Positions 44,201 through 56,338 of a stretch of 64,000 bases of DNA are shown piece after piece (within the stretch, counting starts at the first letter, position 1; the number at the start of each line of letters is the position of its first letter). Under the pieces are notes generated by a model. It worked only from the letters and a program-made list of their open reading frames with translations, was not told the DNA's origin and did not search any database. The translations under genes and the position numbers were made by a program. This DNA comes from Tetradesmus obliquus (lineage: Eukaryota; Chlorophyta; Chlorophyceae; Sphaeropleales; Scenedesmaceae). The DNA is taken from the NCBI GenBank assembly GCA_030272155.1, contig CP126195.1:1719001-1783000 (forward strand), in the 5' to 3' direction.

Positions 44201-46122
44201 ATGTCTGATCGGGACATTTTGTTCGGCGTCAAGAACAACTTCTACATAGGGGCATACAACAATGCTATCAACGAGGCTTCAGACTTGGAAGGACTGTCAG
44301 ATGCCGAGCAGACCGAGAAAGACGTGTTCGTATACCGGTCATACATAGCTATCGGCAGCCATGATGTGAGTGCGGGACCTGACTGGCCAGCAGCAGCAAT
44401 CAGAGAGCAGCAACAGCCTACTGTCTTGCTTGCTGCTGTTGGTTGAACACTGGCAAGTTTGCACTGGCAAGCTCGTCAGCACTAGCGTGTTTGCTGCAAC
44501 ACTACATTATATCCACTCCCCCTCCTCGTCACCAGCCATAGCAGCAGGCAGACAGCAACAGCAGACACGTACAGCTGCACACATCCCCGCACGCATGTGC
44601 TGCTGTCCGACCCCCTGCAAACATCGCACAATTGTGCCTGCTTCAACACATCCTGCGTCATCACGCTGATATCAACCTTTCTATCTATGCCTGCAGCTGG
44701 TGATCAGTGAGGTGACAGATTCAGCGCCCATGGCCCTGCAGGCAGTGAAGCTGCTGGCGCAGTACATGGGCGGCAGGATAGGCAAGGTGCGCGCTGGGCC
44801 AGCCAGACGGCAGCCTGCTAGTGCAGATGTTAGACCACTGTGTAAGCAACACATGCACATGACAGCATTAGCTACATGGGCGGCAGGATAGGCAAGGTGC
44901 GGCTGGGCCAGCCACACGGCACCCTGTTAGTGCGAAAGTTGGACCTGTGTAAGCAACCCATGCACATGACAGCATTAGCTACATGGGCGGCAGGACAGGC
45001 AATGTGCGCGCTGGGCCAGCCACAGGGCAGTCTGTGTGCAGCTGGGTGTGCTGTTGCAGGCACTCACAGCACAATGATCCTGCGTTATTTTTAGCACGGC
45101 AGCAGCACAGTGCAGCACGTTGCCACACATTGAGCTGCTCGCGCAGTACAATTGGGCCAGCCACAAGGCACCCTGTTAGTGCAGATGTTAGACCACTGTG
45201 TAAGCAACACATGCACATGACAGCATTAGCTACATGGGCGGCAGGACAGGCAAGGTGCGGCTGGGCCAGCCACAGGGCAGTCTGTGTGCAGCTGGGTGTG
45301 CTGTTGCAGGCAGTCACAGCACAATCATCCTGCGTTATTCTTAGCACGGCAGCAGCACAGTGCAGCGCGTTGCCACACATATGAGCTGCCCCTGCAGTAC
45401 ATGGGCGGCAGGATAAGCAAGGTGCGCGCTGGGCCGGCCACAGGGCACCCTGCTAGTGCAGTGCAGCTGGGTATCACTTTGCAGGCTGTTACAGCACATG
45501 AGATCATTGCACGTGTAGATGGTAATAACACGCAAACAGCAGTTGAAGCAAGCGCGAGTTGGTTTCATTGCACTGTGCTGATGGCAGAGAGACCCCGCGG
45601 CTGCAGAATGGAGAAACCATTTGACATATGCTGATGCAAGCTGCACAGTGCCCTGACTGTAGGACAGGCACGATCCTGCATTGTCCTTTGCATGGCAGCG
45701 GCACAACGCAGCTAGGCTCGTTGGTGGTGTATTGCGGCAAGCTGGCAGCGGTGTGCACAAGCACCACAGCGCCAAGCCTTCCCACACATCTGGAATGCTT
45801 TCGCAGCATGCTGTGGCAGTTGTGTAGGGCTGCGCCGTGGCTAGGATTACCCGTGCTTGTGGTGACAGCAGCAGTGTGAGAGGAACAAGTGGGCGTGTGT
45901 CCTGCTGCAGCTTGCAGGGAGCTGCTCTGGCAACTGCGAGCATAAGAGCAACGCCTTGCTGCGGTAGCCTGGCTTGCACTGCTATCAACGGGCCATCTTG
46001 CCGCTGCTGCTGCTGCTGCTGCTGCTGCTGCGTGCAGGATGCTGCGTTGGAGGCTGTGGGCGGCTGGGTGGCCGACCCCATCTGCAACAGCGCTTGATGC
46101 TGCGCACTGTTGTTGACAGCCT

Positions 46123-46163
<41 letters not shown>

Positions 46164-49100
46164 ATGTGCAGGACGCTGCGTTGGACGCTGTTGGCGGCTG
46201 GATGTCCGACCCCATCTGCAACAGCAATGCACACGTGCTGCTGGTGGCGGGGCTGGTGTACGCGCAGGAGGGCAACTACGTTGAAGCACTCAAGGCCTGC
46301 CACGGCGGGCAGAGCCTGGAGATGTGAGTTGTGTGTGGTACTCAGCTAGTTTCAAGCAGCAGCGGCAGCAGCAGCAGCAGGGTCAGGGCTGTGGGTGGTG
46401 TATGCTCAGGAGGGCAACTACGTGGAGGCGCTGAAGGCCTGCCATGGCGGGCAGAGCCTGGAGATGTGAGCGCCAGGGGTGAACTTATGGTTTTGACTAG
46501 TTGCACTTCCAGCAGTAGGCAACGGCAGCAGGTTCAGGCATGTGGCTGGTGTATGCTCAGGAGGGCAACTACGTTGAAGCACTCAAGGCCTGCCACGGCG
46601 ACCAAAGCCTGGAGATGTGAGTTGTGTGTAGTACGCAGCTAGTTTCAAGCAGCAGCAGCAGCAGCAGGGTCAGGGATGTGGTGGTGTATGCACAGGAGGG
46701 CAAACACGTTGAAAGCACTGAAGGCCTGCCACGGCGGCCAGAGCCTGGAGATGCAAGCAGTGGTTGTTCTCGCCTAGCGCATGCAGTGTTGTTGTTTATA
46801 CACACTGCCACCAGCAGCTGTTTTATAGTGTGTGGCGGTCCTGGTGCGTGGTGTGTGTGTGTGCTGTGGCACGTGGTTAACTGCGTATATAGCAATACCT
46901 GCTGGTGGTGCGTGCATGGTTTGGACTGTAGTACATACCTAGCCGCAAAGTACGTCTTTGAGGCTGGTCTGCAGCAGCCCCAGCAGCAACAGCAGCAGGG
47001 TTGGAGATTGGTGGCTTGTGTTTCTCAGCTGTGTTTTGAACAGCTTGCAGCTCAGCAACTGGAGCAACATCAGCGCCACAACACTGCATGATGAGCTGAT
47101 GCGTATTGTCTGCCTACGCAATGAAACTTGTGATGACTGCTTGCTGTGTATGATGTTGCTGGTGCTAGCTCCGGCTGCCACGCCATAGCGGTGTTGCTTC
47201 ACTGTGCCGCGCTGCTCCTGCTGCTCCTGCTGCCGTGCAGGCTGGCGCTATGTGTGCAGGTGTACCTCAAGATGGACCGGCCTGACAAGGCCGAGCAGCA
47301 GGTCAAGGTGCGTGGGCTTGCGCTGCGCTTTTCTGTTGAGGCCCCTTATGTGCTTGCGCATACTATGGAAGTAGCTTCTCGCTTGCTGCAGCTTGTGCTG
47401 CGTATAGTGTCCAACTAATCTGAGCGATGTGCAGCTTTCGCCGTGCTCTGGTTCGTACCGCATTCTGCGCAAACAAGAGGTGCTTACAGCCATACATTGC
47501 CCCGTCACCGTAAACTCACTATGATATGTCACTCGCCACCTTGTACTGCAGGCCATGTCAGCCATCGATGACGATGCGACAGTGACGCAGCTTGCCACCG
47601 CGTGGGTCGGGGTGGCGCTGGGCGGCGGCAAGGTGCAGGAGGCCAGCTACATCTACCAGGAGCTGGGCGACAAGTTCAGCTGGACGGTGAGGGCCCGTTA
47701 CTTTGTTATTTGTGTTGTTACTTTGTTTGTTATATTTATTTGTGCTGGGGTGGGCGTGGCGCTGGGCGGCGGCAAGGTGCAGGAGGCCAGCTACACTTGC
47801 CAGGAGCTGGGCGACAAGTTCAGCTGGACCTTAAGGGGGCGTTACTTTGTTACATTTTCTGTCATCTCTTCTCTCGATGTCATGTTGTCTAGCACACGTG
47901 TCTGGTGGCTGGGCCGGCAGCAGCGCATCACTTGCAGTGCTGGTTGCTGGCTGAACAAAAAAAGGCATTGCAACGGCTTGCTCACACGTGCCATACCCGC
48001 ACAGTAACACGCCATGTGATCTGCCAATCACGTGACGCCTCCATCACAATGCCTGTGTCAACAACCGCAATGCTGCTGCTGCGCCGCTGCTGCTGCTGCT
48101 GCTGCTGCAGGCGCCGCTGCACAACGGGCTGGCTGTGTGCCACATGAAGATGGGCGAGTGGGAGGACGCGGAGCGGGACCTGCTGGAGGCGCTTGGGAAG
48201 GACGCAAAGGACCCCGACAGCCTCGCCAACCTGGTCACGGTGCGCAATATCTAATAGCATGATATTTAGCATGGCTCCTTCTTGTTCAATTGCCTGCTGG
48301 GCTATGTTGCGTGTTCTGTTTTGTTGTCGTTGTGGTTTCCCTCAAACTGGTTACTGCTGGAGGCCCAGGGCAAGGACGCAAAGGACCCCGACAGCCTGGC
48401 CAACCTGGTCACGGTGCGCGCTGTTATTCATGTTCAACGAGCCTCCTGTTCAGCATGCCTCCTGTTCAGTAACTTGTTGGACGGTGTCTCATGTCTTTTT
48501 TGTCGTGTATGATTGAGCGGAGCGGGACCTGCTGGAGGCCCTGGGCAAAAGACCCCGACAGCTGGCCAACCTGGTCACGGTGCGCAACATTATTTGGCAT
48601 GGATTTCAGCATGGCTCCTTTCTGTTTAATTGCCTGCTGGACAGTGTTGCATTTTCTGTTTTGTCGTGGTGGAATTGCTCAAACTGGTTACTGCTGGATG
48701 CCGTGGGCAAGGACGCAAAGGACCCTGACAGCCTGGCCAACCTGGTCATGGTGCGCGCTGTTGATCATGTTCAGCATGCCTCTTGTTCAGTGGCTTGCTG
48801 GACTGTGTTTCATGTATTTTTGTGTGTCGATTTTGATTTGAGCGGAGCGCAACCTGCTGGAGGCGCTTGGGAAGAATGCCAAGGACCCCGACAGCGAGGC
48901 CAACCTGGTCACGGTGCGCAGGCCGCATGTTGTTTGTTGTTTGTTACGGAACATAGTTATTTGGCGTTCTTTTCAGTGATTATGCTTCGCTTAACCCTAC
49001 TGTCTTCTGGCTGACGTGACATGCACGCTGTGTTGAGCCGTACCTGGATATGTTGCTGATGCTTCGTCATCAACAGCCTCCGCCGCCGCTGCTGCTGCTG

Positions 49101-49385
49101 CTGCTGCTGCAGGTCGGTCTGCACCTTTGCAAGAACACTGCGCGCTGCGCGAGCCAGCTCAAGGTGGTGGCTGCGTCACCAACTGCTGCTGCTGCTACTG
49201 CTTCTGCTGCTGCTGCTGCTGCTGCTTTGCCGCCGCTGCTGCTCCCGCAGGTGGGGCTGCATCTGGGCAAGAACACAGCCCGCTACGCGAGCCAGCTCAA
49301 GGTGGTGGCACCGCAGCACCCCATGGCGCAGCGCGCAGCAGCAGGCGAGGAGCTGTTCGACCGGGCTGCTGCAGCCATGGCGTGA
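44201..49385 (+). CDS. COPE: Coatomer subunit epsilon (epsilon-COP), seven exons
   Basis: Epsilon-COP is a TPR-like solenoid of the COPI coat acting in Golgi-to-ER vesicle traffic. Exons are 44201-44365, 44697-44786, 46172-46323, 47241-47307, 47552-47686, 48111-48239 and 49251-49385, giving 290 aa, the normal family length. The order matches the family throughout: DILFGVKNNFYIGAYNNAIN; VYRSYIAIGSHDLVISEV and APMALQAVKLLAQYM; GLVYAQEGNYVEALKACHGG; VYLKMDRPDKAEQQVK; LATAWVGVALGGGKVQEASY; GLAVCHMKMGEWEDAERDLL and KDAKDPDSLANLV; VGLHLGKNTARYASQLKV. The coding part is only 873 bases in 5.2 kb because introns hold many partial copies of exons 2, 3, 5, 6 and 7. Alternative use of those copies would mostly break the frame. 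Confidence 0.95.
44872..45430 (+). repeat. Four intronic copies of the epsilon-COP exon 2 end
   Basis: The exon 2 end TACATGGGCGGCAGGATAGG with donor AAGGTGCG (44763-44792) recurs near 44872, 44980, 45231 and 45400. Intervening intron text (GGCCAGCCAC, CTGTTGCAGGCA.TCACAGCAC, TTGCCACACAT) is also repeated. Copy lengths vary, indicating several rounds of duplication. Confidence 0.88.
46037..46097 (+). repeat. Intronic copy of the epsilon-COP exon 3 start with acceptor
   Basis: CAG|GATGCTGCGTTGGAGGCTG and following bases to CATCTGCAACAGC match the true exon 3 start at 46172. Both are preceded by a (CTG)n tract. The copy then runs into TGA in frame, so including it would end the protein. Confidence 0.88.
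46395..46755 (+). repeat. Three intronic copies of the epsilon-COP exon 3 end with donor
   Basis: The segment GTGTA.GC.CAGGAGGGCAA through CTGGAGATG recurs at about 46397-46467, 46547-46620 and 46684-46755, after the true one ending at 46323. Donor GTGAG is kept in the first two, while the third has GCAAG and a one-base insertion. Flanking AGTTGTGTGTAGTACGCAGC intron text is copied too. Confidence 0.9.
47748..47830 (+). repeat. Intronic copy of the epsilon-COP exon 5 end
   Basis: It repeats the segment coding VGVALGGGKVQEASY..QELGDKFSWT from exon 5 (47606-47686), with Cys for Tyr and a changed donor (ACC|TTAAGG instead of ACG|GTGAGG), so the copy has lost its splice site. Confidence 0.9.
48350..48917 (+). 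repeat. Four intronic copies of the epsilon-COP exon 6 end with donor
   Basis: The segment from GAGCGGGACCTGCTGGAGGC to AACCTGGTCACGGTGCGC recurs (in whole or part) at about 48355-48420, 48519-48587, 48692-48758 and 48841-48917 after the true end at 48239. Copy 2 has lost bases and the frame. All keep the GTGCGC donor-like end. Confidence 0.9.
49111..49172 (+). repeat. Intronic copy of the epsilon-COP exon 7 start with acceptor
   Basis: CTGCAG|GTCGGTCTGCACC and following bases to CAGCTCAAGGTGGTGG mirror the true exon 7 start at 49251. The copy codes Cys in place of Gly and Tyr. Both copies are preceded by (CTG)n. Confidence 0.9.
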
Positions 49386-49526
49386 GCGCAACAATTGGAA
49401 GGCAAGCGCCAATGATGTGCAGGGGAGCATTGATACAGCAGATATGAGGTTTGTGACTCAAAGGAGCTTGCTGGAAGGGACGGAGGATTGGGTGCCGGGC
49501 TGGTGACAGAGGGTTTGCATATGGCA

Positions 49527-49531
49527 TGTAA
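49527..49531 (+). terminator. Possible TGTAA polyadenylation signal of epsilon-COP
   Basis: TGTAA occurs 142 bases after the stop. TGTAA is the usual polyadenylation signal in chlorophycean algae, so this is suggestive both for the gene end and the lineage. Confidence 0.4.
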
Positions 49532-50667
49532 GCATGCAAGCTGTGCAAAGCAGCAGGGGAGTAGCAGCGCGCACGTGGTGGCATGCTGTGCGTGCACTGC
49601 AGCAGCAGCAGCAGCAGCACGACGATGCAACATGTGGCAGCAGCATGGCGCGGTGCCTGCCGGTTGCTGAGGCTGTGGCACCGCAGGCGGGCAGCGTGAT
49701 TTGTTGCAAGTTGTCATAGAAGGGCAGGTGCAGCAGATGCGCGTTGCAGGAAAGACTTGCGCGCTGTATGATCGCCAATCATCATTATGGCAGCCTTTTC
49801 TGAGTCCGTGTACATGCAGACATGTCTGCCGCATCATGAGTTGACGCCGATCTGAGGCTGCTGTACACTGCCACGGCAGAAGTGCATGTTGGTGGTTGCA
49901 GCTTGCATACCATATCATACAGCATATGGCGACCCTGGTGTAACTTGCACTTGTTCTGTTTAGATTGAGGCAGTAAGCCTGCTGAGAAATGTCGCATGCG
50001 GGCGCTAGCATTCAAACAGATTAAGAACGCCCAGGGATCCAGTGTAGCTTGGGTGACAAACCACCCCTGTCACTTGTTGCAACAGCAGTAGTCGGCCTCC
50101 CCTAAGTCAATCGAATTTTGAGTACTTTCATTGCTTATTTATAGTGGAGGCTGCCCTCATCGCGGTCTAAGGAATTCAGTCCGCCTTGAGTGACACCCTC
50201 CAATTCGCGCCTCCGCCAACTGCTCAACAGTCAGACAGCTCGATAAACCTAACCAATACTTCTTCTGCACTACGCGACTTTGATCGCTTCACGCTGTGTT
50301 CAAAACACGGGGAGGTGGTCACCCGGATGTCCACAGGGTGCCCTAGGCAGGATACTGCGACAAACGGCCGCTGATCACTATAAACAGCGGAAACGGCAGA
50401 ACATAAAATTTTAATAGTGTGATTAGCGGCGCTGCTTTTGCGTTTGAGGGTAAGTTGCCGGTGTGTAAGCAGCGCTGCTGCATGTTTTGCACCCCACAGG
50501 CAAAGCAGCTTCTTTGCATGTTTTCCTGCGTGATTTGTCATCTCTGCTTGTATTGTAGTTATATGGTCACCCTGGTATGGGCTATCGCTGCTGTCAGATG
50601 CCAGGCAACTGTGCTCCACAACCAACCCTGTCTCTACCCGGTTCTGCCCTGCAGCAGTCGCAAACGG
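49532..50667. other. Intergenic stretch
   Basis: I see no gene between epsilon-COP and the cysteine-rich secreted protein. A TTTATAGT at about 50137 could be a distant TATA-like element, but it is over 500 bases from the next ATG. Confidence 0.45.
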
Positions 50668-52673
50668 ATGCCGCGCAGCAGTAGCATCTGCAGCTTCGTG
50701 CTGCTGGTAGCTGCAGCAGCAGCTGTAGCAGTTCATATCTCTCCTGCAGCAGCTGCGCCTGCTCCTTCAGCAACAGCACCAGCAGCAACATGTGACAGGG
50801 GGCTTGCAAGCAGGCAGCGGTCTTTTTATGGCTTCTGCCCCTGCGACTGTCAGCTGCAGTTGGCAAAGAACTTCAACTGCAAGCAGTGCCCGGTTACTTG
50901 CAAGCGCTATGCCGCCCTCTGCAAGCCTGCTGCAGGTGAGACAAGCTGCAATAATAGCATTCGCAGCACGCAGCATTCTGCATGATGCAGTCTGCGCGTA
51001 TTTGTATTCTACTGCAGTGCTGTCTGGCATTCAGCACTCAACAGCAGCACTTCCAGTATCAGCATCAGCCAAAGTGCACACCATACCTGCTTCCTGCAAG
51101 CATCCTGCAAGTATCCTGCAGGTATCAGGGATGCAGAGCCATGTGCAGAGATGCAGCAGCAGCATTTGCTGCCCGTGTGGCTCCTCAGGCTCATGGCATG
51201 CCAGCACATAACCCTCCAACACCACATACTTAAGAAGGCTGCTGAATCCTCATCTTACCAGTATGGTGCGTGCAACAGCTGCTAGACCCTCATCTTCAGA
51301 ACTGCATCGCACCTGGGCTACACCACCTTTATTTTCTCACCTGTGCAGTGTGCCGGCAGCGTCCAGCGGGTGTCAGGCAGGCCTCATGGCCCTCAGACTG
51401 CAAGAATGTAGCAGCAGGCGGCAAATGCTTTGCAAAATGCAAGCCAGGGCTGGCAGGGCCAGGAGCCACATCCAGATGCACACCACAGGGCTGGAGTAAG
51501 CCCCGCATTCAGTGCACCGCCACGCAGCAGCAAAGCACACCAAAGACAGCAGGCGCTACAGCAGGTGCAGCAGCAGCAGCGGCAGCAGCAGGTCCGCGCA
51601 GGCAGCCAGTGCAAGCCCTGCCGGCAAGCTCTAGCGGTACACAATCCGCAATGCGCATGCAGGCGCCGCAGCGCGCAGCGCAGTCGGCGCGCCGCGGCGT
51701 ATACAGCTGCCCATCCCCACCGCCAGCAGTAGCTGGCGCTAGCTGGGGTGCAAACTGCGCTGGCTTCACCGCCGGCAAGGTCTGCACAGCAACGTGCCGC
51801 GGCAGCTCTGCTGCTGCCGGCTTCACAGCAGTTTGTAAAGCAAGCGGCACCTGGACAAGTCCGCAAGGATTCGGCTGCAGCCCTGCAAGCATGGAGTCAG
51901 CTGCAGGAAAGCAGCAGGCTTTTATGCAGCTGCCGGCTGCAGGAAAGTGTGGCGGCAGCCCGCCGGCTGTGCGGGGAGCAGTGTGGGCTACGTGCAATGG
52001 AGTGGAGGCTGGTCAGAGCTGCAGCGCAGCTTGCAATGAGCCGGGCACAGTGGGGGAGTTCAGCTCGGTGTGCATGCCAGATGGAAGCTGGTGAGTGAGC
52101 GGTGATGTTGACTAAATTTTTGGACTGGCATCACCTGTCTAGCGCAGCAAAGAAGATGGAAGAGCATCACGCAACAGGGCAGATGATGCAACAGTGGCAT
52201 GCAGCTTACACCCGTACTTGCCACAAACAGCATCTCCAGTGCATAAGGCGGCATCTCTTGCGTCAGCCTTGTTGTCTGAGCTTGCTTGCCACGCAAGAAC
52301 GCAGGCGCTGCCAGTAGGAAGTCGCCTACACAAGCAGCGCTGGTTACTAACCAGTTGTTGAACACAACTTCTCCCTTCCTGCTGCTGCTGCTGCTGCTGC
52401 TGCTGCAGGGGTCCACCCTCTGGCAGCTGCTCCAAGTACACACTGGACATGACCTGCAGGGGCACTCCCAAGGCAGTGGAGGGAGCCACGTGGCCAGACT
52501 GCACAGGTTTCAAACCTGGGGATCAATGTGTGGCCAGTGGCTGTCATCAAGGCTATATTGGCATGGGCTATGTGTCAAACTGCATGCTTGATGGATCCTG
52601 GAATGACATCTGGGGCGATTGCAGGCGGCCTGGGACTGTTATTAACACGGAGTCTGGCGGCAACCATGTGTAG
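50668..52673 (+). CDS. Secreted cysteine-rich protein with Sushi/CCP-like repeats, three exons
   Basis: Exons are 50668-50935, 51349-52090 and 52409-52673 (424 aa, frame kept). The N-terminus is a clear signal peptide (SICSFVLLVAAAAAVAV, then Ala-rich). The first Cys cluster (FYGFCPCDCQ...CKQCPVTCKRYAALCK) is distinct. Then four modules share the pattern P...GA.W..C.G...G..C...C..G..G....C...G.W, for example CRGTPKAVEGATWPDCTGFKPGDQC. This resembles Sushi/complement-control modules, which bind proteins or glycans outside the cell. Modules 1 and 2 are joined by an Ala/Gln/Ser-rich linker. The splice junction after exon 2 falls within a module's DGSW motif. An extra small exon near 51122 is possible. 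Function is unknown; a cell-wall or extracellular role is inferred. Confidence 0.78.
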
Positions 52674-54760
52674 TGCAGCTGGAGGGCGTTGCGGTGTGTA
52701 CTGTTACAGGTTGCGTGTGAGGATTGTTTGCAGTGTGCAGTTGAACGTGTATACAATAGGGGGATAGGCGAACATAATGAGGTCTTGGGCGGCATTGCTT
52801 CACATGTGCATGGTTGTTGTCGCTGTAGCGCTAGTTGCAGCTTGCTGTTGCTGCTGCCATTAAGAGCCGCACTGTCAGGCTGCTAGCATACCTAGCTGGC
52901 TGCTGCCAAAGTATGTGGTGCTGTTTGGATGCGTTAGTGTTGGTAACTGCCGCACGGTGCTGGTGCAGGCTAACAGCGGCAGCAGCTGCGGCTGCGGCTG
53001 CTGCAGCACGCAGCACTGCATCCGCAGAGAATGCGGGTGTGCACTGCCAGCGTGGAAGACCGTCAGCTAGCACATGGGACATACAGTTGATCTAGATCAG
53101 CATTGATTCACGGTCAGTGTCCGTCAGAAGTGATCCTGTGCAGGCGGTGATTGCCATGTTGCTGTAGCTATGAAGCTGCTTAGGTATGTGCTCAAGGTGC
53201 ATCGCTGTTGTATGTGCAGCTGTGCCATGGCACTAGCTAGCTGCCACGGCACTGTGCAACAGAGACAGAACGCCATCTGCCATCTTGTGCGTTGCTGACC
53301 AGGCTGCTCATCGTGTTCTAAAGACAGCCATCTGCATGGATGAAGTGCAAGGCAGAGGTGCAAGCAGGGCATGCCAGCATGCCTGTTGCCTGATGACTGC
53401 AACAGCAGCATGTCGTGATGCCATGTTGTTGTATGTGCTGCTTGTGTGCATGCACAGCAGCGCTAGAGTAGCACTGAGTGGGCCGGTAGCGACAGATGTT
53501 GTCAGCAAGAGTCAGGCACTTCAAACAGTGTCCTGGCACTAGGCACATGGCAGCGTCACAGCCTGCACCCAGCGCTGAATCCGCTGCATGCATAGGGTCA
53601 AGAAAGATGGTTTTGTTATGCGCAGAAAGGTAGTGTGCTTTCTGCATAAGTACCTTGGTTGAGCATCAAGGCTGCGGCAGCTGCTGTGGCGCGGATGCGG
53701 TGCCATGCATTGCTGCATGGTGCTTGCGTGGCACTCAGTTGGCCCAACTACCTACCGGGTAGGCCTGCCGAATATTGAATCCCGCGCGCAAAAATGTGTC
53801 CAGCAGAAGAAGACATTTGTCGGACCATAGTATGAGTAGTTGCGGAGCAGTGTGAATATGTCAGTGCTGGTGCCGCATGTGCGGGCGGGCCAGGATGCTG
53901 TCATGTCTGCTGCATGCTGACGCTTACCTGTGTGGGCCTCTGCAAGCAGTTGCTTCTAGCTGTTGGCAGCGGGTCAGCTACTGACCTATCACGCAGGGAA
54001 TAAGCACTCTGGAAAGGCTGCACGCAATGCTGTGTGGTGGTGCCATTGCGCTTCTCACAGGCTATTCAACCAGCCAATTGGCGTATCCAGCTTGCTGTTT
54101 GCTGTTAGCAGCTTGCAACCAAGCTCATCAGCTGGCATAGTGTGGCGTACCAGCAAGCTTGCATAGCAAGCCTGACGTATGCATTTATCACAGTGGGTTC
54201 ATCTGCAGTCCTGGCGCTGGAAGCATTACGAGAACGGCATGCAGCAATCGTATGCATATGGTGGCGTACCACAGTGTGCTGCTTATTGATTCACTGCATG
54301 AGGCTGATGGATTTGGTGGCTGCCCACTGAGCCTGTCATTGGCTCAGAAACGGGCTGTGTTCCGGAATACACAGGATCCTGTCGTGTACAACAAGCGTGC
54401 ATGGCGGCTGCTCTGTGCTTGCAAATGTACCTTATGTAATTGTGATGGCAGTCGAGTTTGAAGAAACATTGATGGCTACTGTGAGAAGGCGCAGAGCTCC
54501 GAGCTGGTGGCAGCATTGAAGCTCAGTGGTGGTACCAGGCTGGTCACCCCTGCTGGTGGTTGCTGTAACAGTTAGTGTTTGCACGTGGTCACGGTGGCAT
54601 GTTCCCCAGCAGACGCGCTCGAGGTGCACTGATGCGATGTATATTAGAGCGTCGATGTGCAATCAACCCGCTTCCTTCGCTGTTGCACGGGGCATGAGCA
54701 TGTCGTAGCTTGCTGAGTGGGACTCAACCGCTACAGCACGCGTGAGCACATCTCGCTACG
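52674..54760. other. Intergenic stretch of about 2.1 kb
   Basis: No gene could be supported. It contains a short Ala-codon repeat at 52975-53005 and one member of a diverged dispersed repeat (54313-54373). Confidence 0.5.
54313..54373. repeat. Diverged dispersed repeat, copy 1 of 2
   Basis: GGTGGCTGCCCACTGAGCC through GGAATACACAGG resembles 60933-60992 at roughly 70-75% by eye. Both copies are intergenic, one on each side of the MYND gene. Confidence 0.55.
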
Positions 54761-56304
54761 ATGAGCCGGGCAGATACTCCTGCGTTGACCGAAGAATGGG
54801 ATTCAGCCCTTGACACCATCAAGGCGCTGGCGGAAGGGCCGGACGCAGTGGATGCAGACAGCAGAACAGCAGCATTCAAACTGCTGTGGTCTGCAGCAGT
54901 CCGCAACAGGGACAGAGAGAACTTGCCGCAGCTGGAAGATTTGCACCCAGATACCCGGCAGCTGCTGCATCTAGCTGATAATGAGCAGCTGGCTGAGCAC
55001 TTAGCAAAGGCAGCAACCAAGGCAGTTGTTGCGCTGGGGAAGCAAATCAAGCAGGCATCAAACACCACCGCCACCAGCACCAGCAGCAACGGAGACAGCG
55101 GCAATGCTGCAGAGCAGCAGGATGCAGCAGCAGTGCAGCCTGTTACAAAGGCCGCTGTACTGCCTGCGGTGCAGCTGCTGACAACGTATGCAACAGTGCA
55201 GCGAGCTTGGCTCAACCACCCAAAATATGCCGGGGATATGTTTGGCACGATGGCATTACAGGTGCGTCCTCACGCAAATTGCTTAGAAAGCATCACGGAT
55301 GAGCTGTAGCAAATGCGTCTGCACATGTTGCCTGTGTGGTGCATGCTGCTGTAAGTGGCGCACATGCGCTACCCTCTCATGCTGTTATTTTTGAACTTGC
55401 AGGTGATGATAAACCAGCAGCTGCAGGAGACAGGTGAGATGATCAATATCGGCATCATCAAGGCACATCTCACAGCAGCAGCAGCAGCAGCAGCAGCAGT
55501 AGCAGCAGCAGTGAGTCAGGCCTGGCTGTGACAGACGTGACTGCAGCAACTGCAGCGTGCAGCGTGCAGGTGGTGACAGCACTGTCCCGCAAGGTAGTTC
55601 GAGCCAGCGTACCGAACCACTTTGCATGAGCAGCAGCAGCAGCAGCAGCCTGTGTTTACCCACTAGGGCGTTCCTGCCTGCTTAACTTTGCCAGAGCTCC
55701 TACCAGTGCCGCTGCTGATGTGGAAGTTATAACACCGTTACATTGTTACTTTTGTTCCTGCAGGCCTCGTGCGCGTGCTCAGCGCCGCGTGCCCTGAGCT
55801 TGTGGCCGCCATCAAGCAGCAGCAGCAGCAGCAGCCACCTGCAGAAGCAGAGTCTCTGCTGTGCACTCGGCTGCTGGCTGCTGCTGTGCTGCATGTGATG
55901 CGCCGCTGCATCCTGGCTGATAGGCCTGCTCAGGTGTGCTTCCTGCGAGAATCGTAACATTTTTGTAGCAACGTTGTACGGTACGCCGCCTGCAAGCTCA
56001 AAAGCTCTCAACTGCTGGTGCTGGCATCGCAGGTTGTGTCTGGTCACTTGGTGTGTTGTTGGTGGCTGACATACCTGCTGAAAGCGCTTGCTGGCATGGT
56101 GTTGGCTGGAAGCATGCTGCTCGTGCCAGTCATCAGACCACTGGCATGGTGTGCGTATGTGCCTAGCAGGAGATGCAGCAGTTGCAGGAGCCAGCTGCAC
56201 CGCAGCTTCTTATGTGCACAGGATGCGTGCCAGTGCAAATTGTGTGTGACCTTACGATGGCCGCATGTCAGTTCGGGATCACACAGCGCTGAATAAGTGT
56301 TTCA

Positions 56305-56338
<34 letters not shown>

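Noticed and set aside
46037-46097. Upstream copy of epsilon-COP exon 3 as the true exon
   Set aside because: It meets an in-frame TGA soon after the match ends, while the copy at 46172 continues through the conserved TPR-like segment.
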